64,000 nt of DNA from Paragemmobacter ruber (GTDB lineage Bacteria > Pseudomonadota > Alphaproteobacteria > Rhodobacterales > Rhodobacteraceae). Below the pieces are notes generated by a model that saw only the letters and a program-made list of their open reading frames with translations, made no database searches and was not told the DNA's origin. Position numbers and translations under genes: made by a program. Of the stretch, positions 17,828 to 27,267 are shown one piece after another. The DNA is taken from assembly GCF_009908315.1 (NCBI RefSeq), contig NZ_JAAATW010000003.1:186001-250000 (forward strand). The letters run 5' to 3'. Within the stretch, counting starts at the first letter, position 1, and every line of letters begins with the position of its first letter.

Positions 17828-19980
17828 CAGGCCACAGCCCGCGCAAAGGCCGAACGGTAGAGCGCCGACAACTCCGCCAGCGCAGCCGCCTCGCCGCCCA
17901 GCGATACGACATCCCCCCCGAACCGGCCGACAACCGCGACAGGAACCCCCGCCGCCTTGCCCGCCGCGATCAGCGCATCCGCCTTGTCGGTGGCCACGAT
18001 GTAGCGCGCCTGATCCTCGCCGAACAGGAAGCCCGCCTCGCCGCTCTCCAGCGTCACACCCTGACAGGCCCCTTCGGCCATCTCGAACGCCGCCAGCGCA
18101 AGGCCGCCATCGCCAAGGTCGGTGCAGGCCCGGATCAGCGCGCGGTTGGCCCGCACGAATTCCCCATGCCGCTTCTCTGCTGCCAGATCGACGGCGGGCG
18201 CATCGCCCGCCTCGATCCCGAACATCTCGGCCAGCACCGCCGATTGCCCCAGATGCGCGCCTGGCGCTCCGATCAGCACCAGCGCGTCCCCGGCGACCGG
18301 CCGACCGTTGATCACCTCGTCGAGCGTGGAGAGGATCCCCACCGCCCCGATCGTCGGCGTGGGCAGGATCGCCCGCCCGTCGGTTTCATTGTAAAGCGAC
18401 ACGTTGCCCGAAACGATGGGCATGTCCAGCGCCGCCACCGCGGCTCCGATACCTTTGATCGCGCCGACGAACTGCCCCATGATCTCGGGCTTTTCGGGAT
18501 TGCCAAAATTCAGGTTGTCGGTCGTGGCCAGGGGCCGCGCCCCCACCGCCGTCAGGTTGCGGTACGCCTCGGCCACCGCCTGCTTGCCGCCCTCCACTGG
18601 GTTCGCCTTCACATAGCGCGGCGTCACGTCCGACGTGAAGGCCAGCGCCTTGCCCGTGCCATGCACCCGCACCACGCCCGCAGGCAGGCCCGGCGTCACC
18701 ACCGTATCGGCGCCCACCTGGCTGTCATACTGTTCCCAGACCCACGCCTTGTGGGCATAGGTCGGGCTGCCGATCAGCGCCCGCAGCCCCGCAAGGGGCG
18801 CAATCGCCGGAACAGCGCCCAAGGGCGCCGCCGCAGGCGTTTCCACCCAAGGCCGATCATATTCCGGCGCAGACGACGACAGCTTGGACAAAGGCAGATC
18901 CGCCTTCACCTCGTTGCCATGCACGATCAGGAAGCGGTCCTCGGGAATCGTCTCGCCCACGATGGCGAAATCCAGATCCCACTTTTCAAAGATCGCCCGC
19001 GCCTCGGCCTCCATCGAAGGCTTCAGCACCATCAGCATCCGCTCCTGACTTTCCGACAGCATCATCTCATAGGCCGTCATGCCGGTTTCGCGCTGGGGCA
19101 CGTTGTCCAGTTGCAGCCGGATGCCAAGGCCGCCCTTGTCGCCCATCTCCACCGCCGAACAGGTCAGCCCCGCAGCCCCCATGTCCTGAATCGAAATCAC
19201 CGCGCCCGATGCCATCAGCTCCAGACAGGCCTCCAGCAGGCGTTTTTCGGTGAAGGGGTCGCCCACCTGCACGGTGGGGCGCTTCTCTTCGATGGTGTCG
19301 TCAAACTCGGCGCTGGCCATCGTCGCGCCGCCCACGCCATCGCGCCCGGTTTTCGCGCCAAGATAGACCACCGGCATCCCCACGCCGCTGGCGGCGGAAT
19401 AGAAGATCTTGTCCGTATCGGCCAGACCGGCGGCAAAGGCATTGACCAGACAGTTGCCGTTATAGGCGCGGTGGAACCGCACCTCGCCGCCCACCGTCGG
19501 CACGCCAAAGGCATTGCCATAGGCCCCGATCCCCTCGACCACGCCCTTCACCAGATGGGACGTCTTGGGATGCGACGGCTCTCCGAAAGACAGCGCGTTC
19601 ATCGCCGCGATGGGCCGCGCGCCCATGGTAAAGACATCGCGCAGAATGCCCCCCACACCCGTCGCCGCACCCTGATGGGGTTCGATGTAAGATGGGTGGT
19701 TGTGGCTCTCCATCTTGAAGATCACCGCCTGCCCGTCGCCGATATCCACCACCCCCGCATTCTCGCCCGGCCCACAGATCACCTGCGGCCCCGTGGTCGG
19801 CAGCGTGCGCAGCCATTTCTTCGACGATTTGTAGGAACAATGCTCGTTCCACATCGCGCTGAAGATGCCCAGTTCGGTGAAGGTCGGCTCCCGCCCGATG
19901 ATGCCAAGGATGCGTTCATATTCATCCGGCTTAAGCCCGTGGCTGGCGATCAGGTCCGGGGTGATGGCGGGATCAGACAT
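17827..19980 (-). CDS. purL: Phosphoribosylformylglycinamidine synthase subunit PurL
   Basis: ATP-dependent fourth step of purine synthesis (FGAR to FGAM), the small PurL type that works with separate PurS and PurQ. The 717 residues match that type. Visible are [20 protein letters not shown] near residue 35, [36 protein letters not shown] and, in the second half, [29 protein letters not shown] is taken as the start; five further in-frame codons upstream are possible. Two acetyltransferase genes are coupled downstream; purS and purQ are not in the window. Confidence 0.96.
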   Translation of the reverse strand: MSDPAITPDLIASHGLKPDEYERILGIIGREPTFTELGIFSAMWNEHCSYKSSKKWLRTLPTTGPQVICGPGENAGVVDIGDGQAVIFKMESHNHPSYIEPHQGAATGVGGILRDVFTMGARPIAAMNALSFGEPSHPKTSHLVKGVVEGIGAYGNAFGVPTVGGEVRFHRAYNGNCLVNAFAAGLADTDKIFYSAASGVGMPVVYLGAKTGRDGVGGATMASAEFDDTIEEKRPTVQVGDPFTEKRLLEACLELMASGAVISIQDMGAAGLTCSAVEMGDKGGLGIRLQLDNVPQRETGMTAYEMMLSESQERMLMVLKPSMEAEARAIFEKWDLDFAIVGETIPEDRFLIVHGNEVKADLPLSKLSSSAPEYDRPWVETPAAAPLGAVPAIAPLAGLRALIGSPTYAHKAWVWEQYDSQVGADTVVTPGLPAGVVRVHGTGKALAFTSDVTPRYVKANPVEGGKQAVAEAYRNLTAVGARPLATTDNLNFGNPEKPEIMGQFVGAIKGIGAAVAALDMPIVSGNVSLYNETDGRAILPTPTIGAVGILSTLDEVINGRPVAGDALVLIGAPGAHLGQSAVLAEMFGIEAGDAPAVDLAAEKRHGEFVRANRALIRACTDLGDGGLALAAFEMAEGACQGVTLESGEAGFLFGEDQARYIVATDKADALIAAGKAAGVPVAVVGRFGGDVVSLGGEAAALAELSALYRSAFARAVA

Positions 19981-20070
19981 GCGGGCCTCAAACATCGGGG
20001 ATTTACGCGCCTGATAGGCGAATTACTGGCCAAGGGAAAGGGGCAGGGTGGCAGGCCCGTCCCCCGCGCG

Positions 20071-20096
20071 AAAATTCTTTGGGTTCGGAGAATTTT
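20071..20096. other. Hairpin between purL and the MAPEG gene
   Basis: AAAATTCT, ten bases, AGAATTTT followed by a T. The 8-bp arm recalls the AATTC arms of the TTCGAA palindromes at 46603, but the loop is different. It stands 91 bases before the purL start and 168 before the MAPEG start, so it may be a leader structure or an upstream terminator. No other structure was found in this 283-base gap. Confidence 0.4.
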
Positions 20097-20263
20097 TCTC
20101 CGACGTCACAAAATGAAACAATTGCAGATGGTTAGATGCAAAACTGCCACGCGGCTGCAAGCGCGTTGCAACTTTTTTCAAGCTTTTCTTTGGGCCCATG
20201 TCGAAAACGGCAAACTGGCGGCGTCCTTGGGGTATCGAAACACGAAAACAGAAGGGAACCACC

Positions 20264-20659
20264 ATGTTGTTTGAAGTCACGCCGCTCTACGCTCTGCCTC
20301 TTGCCTTCATCTATCTCGTCCTGTGGTTCCGCGTCAGCGCGGTCCGTGGCAAGGAGAAAATTTCCTATGGTGACGGCGGGAACACCGAACTTCTTCGCCG
20401 TGTGCGCCAGCACGGCAACTTTGTCGAATGGACGACCTTCGTGCTGATCCTGATGATCCTTGCCGAAGGCATGGGCGCGCCGGACATCTACCTGCACATC
20501 TCCGGTGCGCTGCTGCTGATCGGGCGGATCGTCCATCCGTTCGGCCTGGGCGCTATCAACAACGCAGGCCTGCCCGCCCGCTACATCGGCAACAGCACCA
20601 ACCTGCTGGCCACGCTGAACGCCATGGTCTGCCTTGGCGTCAACATCCTCGGCTTGTGA
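20264..20659 (+). CDS. MAPEG-family membrane protein
   Basis: A 131-residue protein with four predicted hydrophobic helices, beginning MLFEVTPLYALPLAFIYLVL and carrying the MAPEG signature region RRVRQHGNFVEWTTFVLILM near residue 48. Bacterial MAPEG proteins are glutathione- or lipid-linked membrane enzymes of mostly unknown substrate. The start follows GAAGGGAACCACC; an open frame of 22 codons upstream is not hydrophobic and is rejected. It precedes the DGPF-sigma pair by 51 bases and could share its transcript. Confidence 0.86.
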   Translation: MLFEVTPLYALPLAFIYLVLWFRVSAVRGKEKISYGDGGNTELLRRVRQHGNFVEWTTFVLILMILAEGMGAPDIYLHISGALLLIGRIVHPFGLGAINNAGLPARYIGNSTNLLATLNAMVCLGVNILGL

Positions 20660-20710
20660 TCCCGACTTTACCCTGACCAGCTGCAACCCCAAGGACAATG
20701 GAGAAAAACA

Positions 20711-21073
20711 ATGCAATACATGATCCTCATCTACAGCGACCCGACCAGTGAACCTGCGTATGGCACCAAGGAATTCGATGCGATGATGGGCGGCTATTTC
20801 ATGCTGAACGAAAGAATGAAGGCTGATGGCGTGCTAAAAGCCGGCGAAGCGTTGCAAGGCATTGAAACGGCCACATCGGTGCGGCAGCGCGGTGGCAAGG
20901 TGGAAACCATGGACGGGCCCTTTGCCGAAACCAAAGAGCATCTGGGCGGCTACTACCTGATCGACGTGCCGGATCTGGATACGGCCCTGAAATATGCCGC
21001 GCTGGTTCCGGCCGTGGCCTATGGCACGGTCGAGGTGCGCCCGCTGATGAACTACAATCCGATGGACAACTGA
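20711..21073 (+). CDS. DGPF/YCII-related protein, partner of ECF42 sigma factor
   Basis: A 120-residue protein of the YCII-like superfamily. It begins MQYMILIYSDPTSEP and contains the diagnostic MDGPFAETKEHLGGYYLIDV, the DGPF motif, at about residues 75-94. Such proteins are encoded almost always beside ECF42-type sigma factors and are their main targets, although their enzymatic role is unknown. Its stop codon is directly followed by the sigma-factor ATG with no gap. The start is preceded by AATGGAGAAAAACA. Confidence 0.9.
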   Translation: MQYMILIYSDPTSEPAYGTKEFDAMMGGYFMLNERMKADGVLKAGEALQGIETATSVRQRGGKVETMDGPFAETKEHLGGYYLIDVPDLDTALKYAALVPAVAYGTVEVRPLMNYNPMDN

Positions 21074-22303
21074 ATGACCACAGCCGCCCCCCAGGCCATC
21101 GCCGCCACCAAAGCCCTCGAGGCGGTGATGCGCGATGACCGGGGGCGGCTGATGGCGGCGCTGATCAGTCGCCTGCGTGACTGGGAACTGGCGGAAGAGG
21201 TCCTGCAAGAGGCGGCCCTTTCCGCCGTCAGCCATTGGGGCAGGGCGGGCCCGCCATCATCTCCGCAGGGTTGGCTGCTGAAAGTGGCGCTGCGCAAGGC
21301 GATCGACCGCATGCGTGGCGGTGCGCGCGAGGCGAAGAAGGCGGCGGCGATGGCCGTCTTGGCAAAGGCAGAGGCCGAGGAGATGGAAGCCGCGCATATC
21401 CCGGATGAACGGCTGTCCCTTATCGTTACTTGCTGCCACCCGGCTTTGGAGCAAAAGTCACAAGTGGCGCTCACCCTGCGCACCGTCTGCGGCCTTACAA
21501 CCACGGATATCGCGCGCGTCTTCCTTGATTCAGAACCTGCCATGGGTCAGCGTCTGTCGCGCGCCAAGGCCAAGATCGCCAAGGCGCGCATCCCCTTTGC
21601 CGTGCCGGGACCCGAAGCCTGGGAGGATCGCCTCAACGCGGTCCTGACCACGGTCTATCTGATCTTCACCACCGGCTACACGGCGGGGCCGGACGAACCC
21701 CGCGATCTCTGCGCCGAGGCGATTTTCCTCGCGCGCCTGCTGGCCGACCTCCGCCCCGCCGAGGCCGAGATCGAAGGCGCCCTCGCGCTGCTCTTGCTCA
21801 CCGACTCCCGCCGCGCGGCGCGCATCGGGCCGGACGGCGCGACCCTGCCGCCAGCCGCACAGGATCGCCGCCTGTGGGATGCGCCCGCACTGGCCGAGGG
21901 CAGGGCGCTACTGGATCAGGCGCTGGCCCGCCGCGCGCCGGGGCCGTTCCAGATCAAGGCCGCCATCGCCGCCTGCCAGATGGCCGATCCCGGCCCCGAC
22001 TGGCCCCAAATCGCGGCACTCTACACGCGGCTTTATATCCACGAACCGACACCCGTCATCGCGCTCAATCACGCCGTGGCATTGGCCGAAGCAGGCTATG
22101 TGACCGAGGCTCTGGCGCGTCTGCACCCGCTCGATGCCGCGCTGCAGGCCTATCAGCCCTACCATGCCGCCCGCGCTGCCCTGCTTGCCCGCGCCGGGCG
22201 TCACGACGACTCACGCGTCGCCTATGATCGTGCGATCGCGATGGCGGGCTCTCTCAACGATGCCCTATTCCTGAGCAAAGGCCGCGATGCGTTGCCCCGC
22301 TGA
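21074..22303 (+). CDS. ECF sigma factor, ECF42-type with C-terminal extension
   Basis: A 409-residue protein. Residues about 15-85 are sigma region 2 (WELAEEVLQEAALSAVSHWG); about 120-175 are region 4 (VALTLRTVCGLTTTDIARVF). The remaining ~230 residues are a helical, TPR-like extension, seen in AIAACQMADPGPDWPQIAAL and LNHAVALAEAGYVTEALARL. This layout, together with the adjacent DGPF gene and the lack of an anti-sigma gene, is the ECF42 pattern, in which the extension is needed for activity. The stimulus is unknown. It starts directly after the DGPF stop. Confidence 0.9.
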   Translation: MTTAAPQAIAATKALEAVMRDDRGRLMAALISRLRDWELAEEVLQEAALSAVSHWGRAGPPSSPQGWLLKVALRKAIDRMRGGAREAKKAAAMAVLAKAEAEEMEAAHIPDERLSLIVTCCHPALEQKSQVALTLRTVCGLTTTDIARVFLDSEPAMGQRLSRAKAKIAKARIPFAVPGPEAWEDRLNAVLTTVYLIFTTGYTAGPDEPRDLCAEAIFLARLLADLRPAEAEIEGALALLLLTDSRRAARIGPDGATLPPAAQDRRLWDAPALAEGRALLDQALARRAPGPFQIKAAIAACQMADPGPDWPQIAALYTRLYIHEPTPVIALNHAVALAEAGYVTEALARLHPLDAALQAYQPYHAARAALLARAGRHDDSRVAYDRAIAMAGSLNDALFLSKGRDALPR

Positions 22304-22333
22304 CAGGCAAATCTGCGCGCCCCGGCGAAAATG

Positions 22334-22361
22334 AAAAAAAAGGCCGAGCAGAAGCTCGGCC
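22334..22361 (-). terminator. Strong terminator downstream of the LysR gene, possibly of a small RNA
   Basis: GGCCGAGC, loop AGAA, GCTCGGCC, with eight A on the plus strand that become a U8 tail on the minus strand. It lies about 227 bases after the minus-strand LysR stop at 22588. The stretch between holds no convincing gene but, read on the minus strand, presents CCTCCCT shortly before the terminator, an anti-Shine-Dalgarno sequence typical of small RNAs. Confidence 0.8.
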
Positions 22362-22587
22362 CAAGTCCAACAGGGAGGTATGAGACGCTAAGAGGTAAAC
22401 TCGATCAGCGCCTCGCCCCTTCAATTAGGGTGGCGCGCCTGATCGTGCAAGGGCAGGATCGCCCTAAGTGCAGCATGTCCGCTATGCAGCGCCTGCATGG
22501 CTTTCGTCTGCGTGGCATGTGGCACGTCGCGGGCTGACCTCGGGCACCCGTCCCTGTCGCCCCTTTCCTCCGCATTGGCCGGCCCGG

Positions 22588-23481
22588 TCAGCCCTGTTCG
22601 CGCTTGCGGTATTTGAAGATTTCCTCGGTCACGAACTCGCGGAAGGCCGCCACGCGCTTGGAATGGCGCAACTCCTCGGGATAGGCCAGAAATACAGGCA
22701 CTTCGCCGCTTTCCACATCCGGCAGCACGCGCACCAGATCGGGGAAATCCTCGGTAATATAATCGGGCAGCACACCGATCCCGATATTGTTCAACACACC
22801 CTGCAACACCCCAAAATAGTTGTTCACCGTCAGGGTTGACGGGATGTCATGGCTCATCAGCTGCGCCACCAGCATCGCGCCTGCGGCCACCTGTGCCGTG
22901 CCTGCGTGCTGGCAGATCAGCCGGTGGGAATGGAAATCCGCCATCGTTACGGGCGTGCCGTGCTTGGCCAGATAGTCCGGCGTCGCATAAAGCCGCATCC
23001 GGATCTGCATCAGCCGCTTGCGGATCAGGTCGGCCTGGCTGGGCTCCTTCATGCGGATCGCCACGTCAGCCTCGCGCATCGGCAGGTCCAGCACGCGCTC
23101 TTCCAGCATCAGGTCGATCTTCAATTCGGGGTATTTCTGATAAAGCGCCGTCAAACGGGGTGCCAGCCACAGCGTGCCGAAGCCCACCGTCGTCGTCACC
23201 CGCAACTCACCGAACACCTCGTCTTCGCTGTCGCGGATGCGCGCGGCGGTGGCGTCCAGCCGCTTGACCATCTGGGTGGTCGCATCGAACAGCAACTCGC
23301 CCTGTTCCGTCAGGATCAGGCCCCGCGCATGGCGGTGGAACAGCGTCACGTTCAGGCTTTCCTCCAGCGCGCGGATCTGGCGGCTGACGGCAGACTGGCT
23401 CAGATGCAGCACATCCCCGGCATGGGTCAGACTGCCCTTGTCGGCCACCGCGTGAAAAATGCGCAGTTTGTCCCAATCCAT
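22588..23481 (-). CDS. LysR-family transcriptional regulator
   Basis: A 297-residue LysR protein with [23 protein letters not shown] to about residue 60 ([20 protein letters not shown]) and an effector domain from about residue 90 ([20 protein letters not shown]). MDWDK is chosen because GGTGAG lies eight bases before it; an ATG two codons earlier is too close. It is divergent from murI across 211 bases. No catabolic operon is adjacent, so the target is unknown; the long 3' region ending in a strong terminator may hold a small RNA. Confidence 0.88.
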   Translation of the reverse strand: MDWDKLRIFHAVADKGSLTHAGDVLHLSQSAVSRQIRALEESLNVTLFHRHARGLILTEQGELLFDATTQMVKRLDATAARIRDSEDEVFGELRVTTTVGFGTLWLAPRLTALYQKYPELKIDLMLEERVLDLPMREADVAIRMKEPSQADLIRKRLMQIRMRLYATPDYLAKHGTPVTMADFHSHRLICQHAGTAQVAAGAMLVAQLMSHDIPSTLTVNNYFGVLQGVLNNIGIGVLPDYITEDFPDLVRVLPDVESGEVPVFLAYPEELRHSKRVAAFREFVTEEIFKYRKREQG

Positions 23482-23692
23482 CTGCATCACTCACCCTTGT
23501 CATCCGCGCCATCCTAGCACGTCCGCCCCACATAAGAAGTATAGCTGGTATGTAAAGGACGCATGGCTCCGATTTTGCCACACCGCGCGCTTGGCCTTTC
23601 GCGCCGCGCCCAACGCGCCTATGCTGCCCGAAATCGGGCATAACCGGGGACAACCGGGCAAAAGCGGCGCATCAGGCACAAAGGGGCAGGTC

Positions 23693-24505
23693 ATGGCAGT
23701 GGGCGTATTCGATTCGGGGCTTGGCGGGCTGACAGTCCTTGATGCCGTGACCCGCCGCCTTCCCGATGTCCCCTTCGTCTATCTGGGCGACAATGCCCAC
23801 GCACCCTATGGGGTGCGCACCGCCGATGACATCTTCAACCTGACCTGCGCCGCCACCGAACGGCTCTGGGCCGAGGGCTGCGATCTGGTGATCCTCGCCT
23901 GCAACACCGCCTCTGCCGCCGCGCTGAAAAGGATGCAGGAAACCTGGGTCCCGCCGCACAAGCGCGTCCTCGGCGTCTTTGTCCCCCTGATCGAGGCGCT
24001 GACCGAACGCCAATGGGGCGACAACTCCCCCCCGCGCGAGGTGGCCGTGAAACATGTGGCCCTCTTCGCCACCCCCGCCACCGTCGCCTCCCGCGCGTTT
24101 CAGCGCGAACTGGCCTTCCGCGCCATCGGCGTGGATGTCGAGGCGCAGCCCTGCGGTGGCGTGGTCGATGCCATCGAACAGGGCGATGAAATCCTGGCCG
24201 AGGCGCTGGTGCGTTCCCATGTCGAGGCGCTCAAGCGCCGCATGCCCGCACCCGAAGCCGCCATCCTCGGCTGCACCCACTACCCCCTGATGGAAAAGGT
24301 GTTCCAAGAGGCCTTGGGTCCCGGCGTGAAGGTCTACAGCCAGGCCAATCTCGTGGCCGATGCGCTGGCGGATTACCTCACCCGGCGGCCCGAATTTCTG
24401 GGAACGGGACGCGAGTCGAAATTCCTCACGACCGGCGATCCAAAGGCCGTGTCCAGCAAGGCCACGCAATTCCTGCGCCGGAAGATCACGTTCGAGGCGG
24501 CCTAG
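23693..24505 (+). CDS. murI: Glutamate racemase
   Basis: Makes D-glutamate for peptidoglycan. The 270-residue product has both catalytic cysteines: CNTAS near residue 66 and GCTHYPL near residue 190, with the N-terminal [13 protein letters not shown] and [11 protein letters not shown] blocks. The start MAVGVFDSG follows AAGGGGCAGG; the long open frame upstream is compositional. Two small hairpins follow the stop, one of them shaped like a terminator without a clear U-run. Confidence 0.95.
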   Translation: MAVGVFDSGLGGLTVLDAVTRRLPDVPFVYLGDNAHAPYGVRTADDIFNLTCAATERLWAEGCDLVILACNTASAAALKRMQETWVPPHKRVLGVFVPLIEALTERQWGDNSPPREVAVKHVALFATPATVASRAFQRELAFRAIGVDVEAQPCGGVVDAIEQGDEILAEALVRSHVEALKRRMPAPEAAILGCTHYPLMEKVFQEALGPGVKVYSQANLVADALADYLTRRPEFLGTGRESKFLTTGDPKAVSSKATQFLRRKITFEAA

Positions 24506-24544
24506 GCCGGACAGCGCAGAACCACACCAAGCGCAACCCGCAGC

Positions 24545-24591
24545 GCGGGATTGATCCCGCCGGTCCCGTAGGGTGGGCGCTTGTCGCCCAC
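24545..24591. repeat. Two short hairpins after murI (REP-like)
   Basis: GCGGGAT-TG-ATCCCGC at 24545-24560 and GTGGGCG-CTTGT-CGCCCAC at 24573-24591. The GTAGGGTGGGC context of the second resembles scattered intergenic palindromes of many proteobacteria. Neither has a clear T-run, so termination is uncertain. The rest of the 268-base murI-argC gap shows nothing else. Confidence 0.45.
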
Positions 24592-24773
24592 GTTCCGCTG
24601 CCCCAACCCACCCCGAAAACCGTTGCGCCCTTCTGCGGATCACCGCGCGCCGCGTGCATACGCCCGTCTGCACTGCGCTGCTGCACGCCGATCTGCACGC
24701 CCTGGATGCCAAAAACCCCTTGCCACGGGCGCCTGCCTGCACCATCAACGCCGCATCTGGAAAGGGGGTCGCC

Positions 24774-25802
24774 ATGACCGCGAAAGTCGCCATCCTTGGG
24801 GCATCGGGCTATACGGGCGCGGAACTCGTCCGCCTGATCGCCACGCATGAAGGCCTTGAAATCGCGGCCCTTTCCGCCGATCGCAAGGCCGGGATGGACA
24901 TGGCCGACGTCTTCCCCTTCCTGCGTCACCTGACCTTGCCGAAACTCCAGAAGATCGACGAGATCGACTTTACCGGCATCGACCTGTGCTTCTGCGCGCT
25001 GCCCCATGCAACGACACAACAGGTTGTGTCGGCCCTCCCGCGCAACCTCCGCATCGTGGATCTATCTGCCGATTTCCGCCTGCGCGACCCCGCCGCCTAT
25101 GAACGGTGGTACGGCCAGCCTCACGCCGCCCTCGACCTGCAGGCCGAGGCCGTCTATGGCCTCACCGAATTCTACCGGGACGAGATCGCAAAAGCCCGCC
25201 TCGTGGCCGGCACGGGGTGCAATGCGGCCACTGGCCAGTACGCACTGCGCCCCCTGATTTCAAAGGGTTGCATCGACCTTGACGATATCCTGATCGACCT
25301 CAAGGCAGGCGTCAGCGGGGCAGGGCGGTCCCTGAAGGAGAACCTGCTGCATGCCGAACTGTCGGGCGGCACACACAGCTATTCCGCGGGTGGAAAGCAT
25401 CGGCACCTCGGCGAATTCGATCAGGAATTCAGTGCGATAGCGGGGCGCCCCGTGCTGGTGCAATTCACCCCGCACCTTTTGCCCATGAACCGCGGCATCC
25501 TCGCCACCGTCTATGTCAAGGGCGACCCGAAGGTGGTTCACGAAACCCTCGCAACCGCTTATGCAGCCGAGCCTTTCCTGAAAGTGCTACCTTTTGGCGC
25601 GCTCCCCTCGACACGCGACATTGCAGCATCCAACTACTGCCACATCGGGGTCACCGGCGACCGCATCCCCGGCCGCACCGTCGTGATCGCCGTGCTGGAC
25701 AACCTGACCAAGGGCTCTTCCGGTCAGGCTATCCAGAACGCCAACCTCATGCTGGGCCTGCCCGAAACCCAAGGGCTGTTGCTCGCCCCCGTCTTCCCGT
25801 AG
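24774..25802 (+). CDS. argC: N-acetyl-gamma-glutamyl-phosphate reductase
   Basis: Third step of arginine synthesis, NADPH-dependent reduction of N-acetylglutamyl phosphate. The 342-residue product shows the NADP-binding [15 protein letters not shown] near residue 7, the [11 protein letters not shown] block, and the active-site cysteine in AGTGCNAATG near residue 146, followed by [14 protein letters not shown]. The start [10 protein letters not shown] follows AAAGGGGGTC. ccmE follows by eight bases, probably only physical linkage of unrelated functions. Confidence 0.95.
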   Translation: MTAKVAILGASGYTGAELVRLIATHEGLEIAALSADRKAGMDMADVFPFLRHLTLPKLQKIDEIDFTGIDLCFCALPHATTQQVVSALPRNLRIVDLSADFRLRDPAAYERWYGQPHAALDLQAEAVYGLTEFYRDEIAKARLVAGTGCNAATGQYALRPLISKGCIDLDDILIDLKAGVSGAGRSLKENLLHAELSGGTHSYSAGGKHRHLGEFDQEFSAIAGRPVLVQFTPHLLPMNRGILATVYVKGDPKVVHETLATAYAAEPFLKVLPFGALPSTRDIAASNYCHIGVTGDRIPGRTVVIAVLDNLTKGSSGQAIQNANLMLGLPETQGLLLAPVFP

Positions 25803-25810
25803 GAGGGATC

Positions 25811-26272
25811 ATGGCCGGACTGAAAGGCCTGAAGAAACAACGCCGTATCCAGATCATCGCGCTTGCCACCGTGGCGTTGATCGGCGCCACCGCCTTGGTC
25901 GGCTATGCGATGCGGGACGGCATCAATTTCTTCCGCTCGCCCACGCAGGTGGTCGAGGATCCGCCAACGGCGGGCGAGGTGTTCCGCATCGGCGGTCTGG
26001 TCGAGGAAGGGTCGATCGTCCGCGGGCAGGGCGAAACCGTCACCTTCCGCGTCACCGACATGAACCAGTCCATCCCCGTGGCCTATACGGGCGTGCTGCC
26101 GGATCTCTTTGGCGAAGGCGAAGGCATGGTCGGCACCGGCAGCATGGTGGACGGCACCTTCCAGGCCACGGAAATCCTTGCCCGACACGACGAAACCTAC
26201 ATGCCGGCCGAGGTTGTGGATGCGCTGAAGGAACAGGGGGTCTATGTCGATCCCGATGCCTCGGGCAGCTGA
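25811..26272 (+). CDS. ccmE: Cytochrome c maturation heme chaperone CcmE
   Basis: Carries heme covalently in the periplasm and hands it to apocytochrome c. The 153-residue protein has a basic N-terminus, one signal-anchor helix at about residues 13-31 (IQIIALATVALIGATALVGY), then the OB-fold domain. The heme-binding histidine is His126 in ARHDETYMP, with Tyr130. A good ribosome site (GTAGGAGGGATC) precedes the ATG. Other ccm genes are not adjacent here. Confidence 0.95.
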   Translation: MAGLKGLKKQRRIQIIALATVALIGATALVGYAMRDGINFFRSPTQVVEDPPTAGEVFRIGGLVEEGSIVRGQGETVTFRVTDMNQSIPVAYTGVLPDLFGEGEGMVGTGSMVDGTFQATEILARHDETYMPAEVVDALKEQGVYVDPDASGS

Positions 26273-26346
26273 GCGCGCGCTCTCTCGTCACGGCGTTAAC
26301 ATCTGACCTGCAGCCTGCGCCCGTGTTCACCAGACGCGGAGGCTGC

Positions 26347-26811
26347 ATGAAGACCGTCGAAGACATTGCCATCGAAACCGCAGGCGCGGCCGCCGAGGCG
26401 CTGCTGGAGCGACAGTTCCGCGCGCCCGGGCTGCATTCGCTGCCCGAAAGCCTGCAGGCCTGCACCTTTGAACATTACCTCGCGGCTGGCCGTCACGCGA
26501 TCATCTCGCTGCAGTCCGTGTTGAACCGGCTGGGCGATACATGCCCCCGCAGCGGTGTGATCTGCCCGGCCACCCTGCGGGCCGCCCGCAACGCCGTGGC
26601 GCGCTGGGGCGACAGGGTGCTGCAGGCCTGCGCCCGGGAACGCCGGGAACGGGCCTATGAACAGGCCTTCGCGAACCGGGCCATCCGTCGGCAGGTCGCC
26701 GATGCCGATGGCGCCAAAGGCCCCCGCATCACGGCGGCCGAGGCGTTCCTGCCCGCCGACATTCACCTGTCCGAAGCCGAACATCGCGCGAGGATTGCCG
26801 CATGGACCTGA
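26347..26811 (+). CDS. Lysozyme-like (GTA endolysin/ZliS-related) protein lacking the catalytic segment
   Basis: A 154-residue protein resembling the C-terminal peptidoglycan-binding part of ZliS-type muramidases (glycosyl hydrolase 108 family): LHSLPESLQACTFEHYLAAG and the end ITAAEAFLPADIHLSEAEHR match the family, and it overlaps a holin gene as usual. The first ten residues also match, but the glutamate-glycine rich EGG...DPGG catalytic segment that should follow is missing, as if about 40-60 codons were lost in frame. Active lysis is therefore doubtful. Start MKTVEDIAIE follows CGCGGAGGCTGC. It could be a degenerate GTA lysis gene or a peptidoglycan-binding adaptor. Confidence 0.7.
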   Translation: MKTVEDIAIETAGAAAEALLERQFRAPGLHSLPESLQACTFEHYLAAGRHAIISLQSVLNRLGDTCPRSGVICPATLRAARNAVARWGDRVLQACARERRERAYEQAFANRAIRRQVADADGAKGPRITAAEAFLPADIHLSEAEHRARIAAWT

Positions 26812-27200
26812 TCTCCCGCACGCTCAAGGGCGCCCCCGCCACACTCGACGCGCTGGCCGCGCTCTTTCCCGACGCCGACACCCACGCCGACACCGCGCCG
26901 CGCCCGCCCGGGCGCTATGATCGGCTGGTCGATGCGCTGAACCGGCTGCCGCGTCCGGCGCTGGCCTATGGCGCCTTGGCGCTGATGGCCTTTGCCATGT
27001 TCGATCCGGCCGGGTTTGTGCAGCGGATGCAGGCCCTGCAATCCGCGCCGACCGAGCTTTGGTGGCTGCTCGGCGCCGTGATCGCGGGCCATTTTGGCGC
27101 GCGCGAGGCGCATCACATGCGCCACCGCCCCGCCCGTCAAGCGGCCCCGCGAAACGAAAGTCCAGCCCCGCCCGCGCCTGCGGCCGCAGAGCCAGAGTGA
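26802..27200 (+). CDS. Holin-like protein (three-TM GTA/phage holin family)
   Basis: A 132-residue membrane protein. Hydrophobic segments lie at about residues 50-66 ([15 protein letters not shown]) and 84-100 ([20 protein letters not shown]), with the conserved [20 protein letters not shown] and [10 protein letters not shown] motifs of the holin family found beside ZliS-type lysozymes and used by the Rhodobacter gene transfer agent. The C-terminal tail is Pro/Ala-rich and cytosolic. It overlaps the lysozyme-like gene by ten bases. Alone it could form membrane lesions, but without an active lysozyme the pair may not lyse. Confidence 0.78.
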   Translation: MDLISRTLKGAPATLDALAALFPDADTHADTAPRPPGRYDRLVDALNRLPRPALAYGALALMAFAMFDPAGFVQRMQALQSAPTELWWLLGAVIAGHFGAREAHHMRHRPARQAAPRNESPAPPAPAAAEPE

Positions 27201-27267
27201 CGCCCGATCCTTGACCTGTCCCTTGCCCTCTGGCATTGCCGGGGCAAGCAGACAGGAATGTGATCAA

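Noticed and set aside
17350-20274. A 974-codon open frame antisense to purL and the acetyltransferases
   Set aside because: It is a GC-driven shadow: Arg/His/Pro-rich composition, no motif, and the opposite strand encodes clear, full-length proteins.
22400-22520. A minus-strand 37-codon frame beginning MPRRRKP
   Set aside because: No ribosome site, no recognisable pattern and arginine-rich as expected from composition; a small RNA is the better reading of this stretch.
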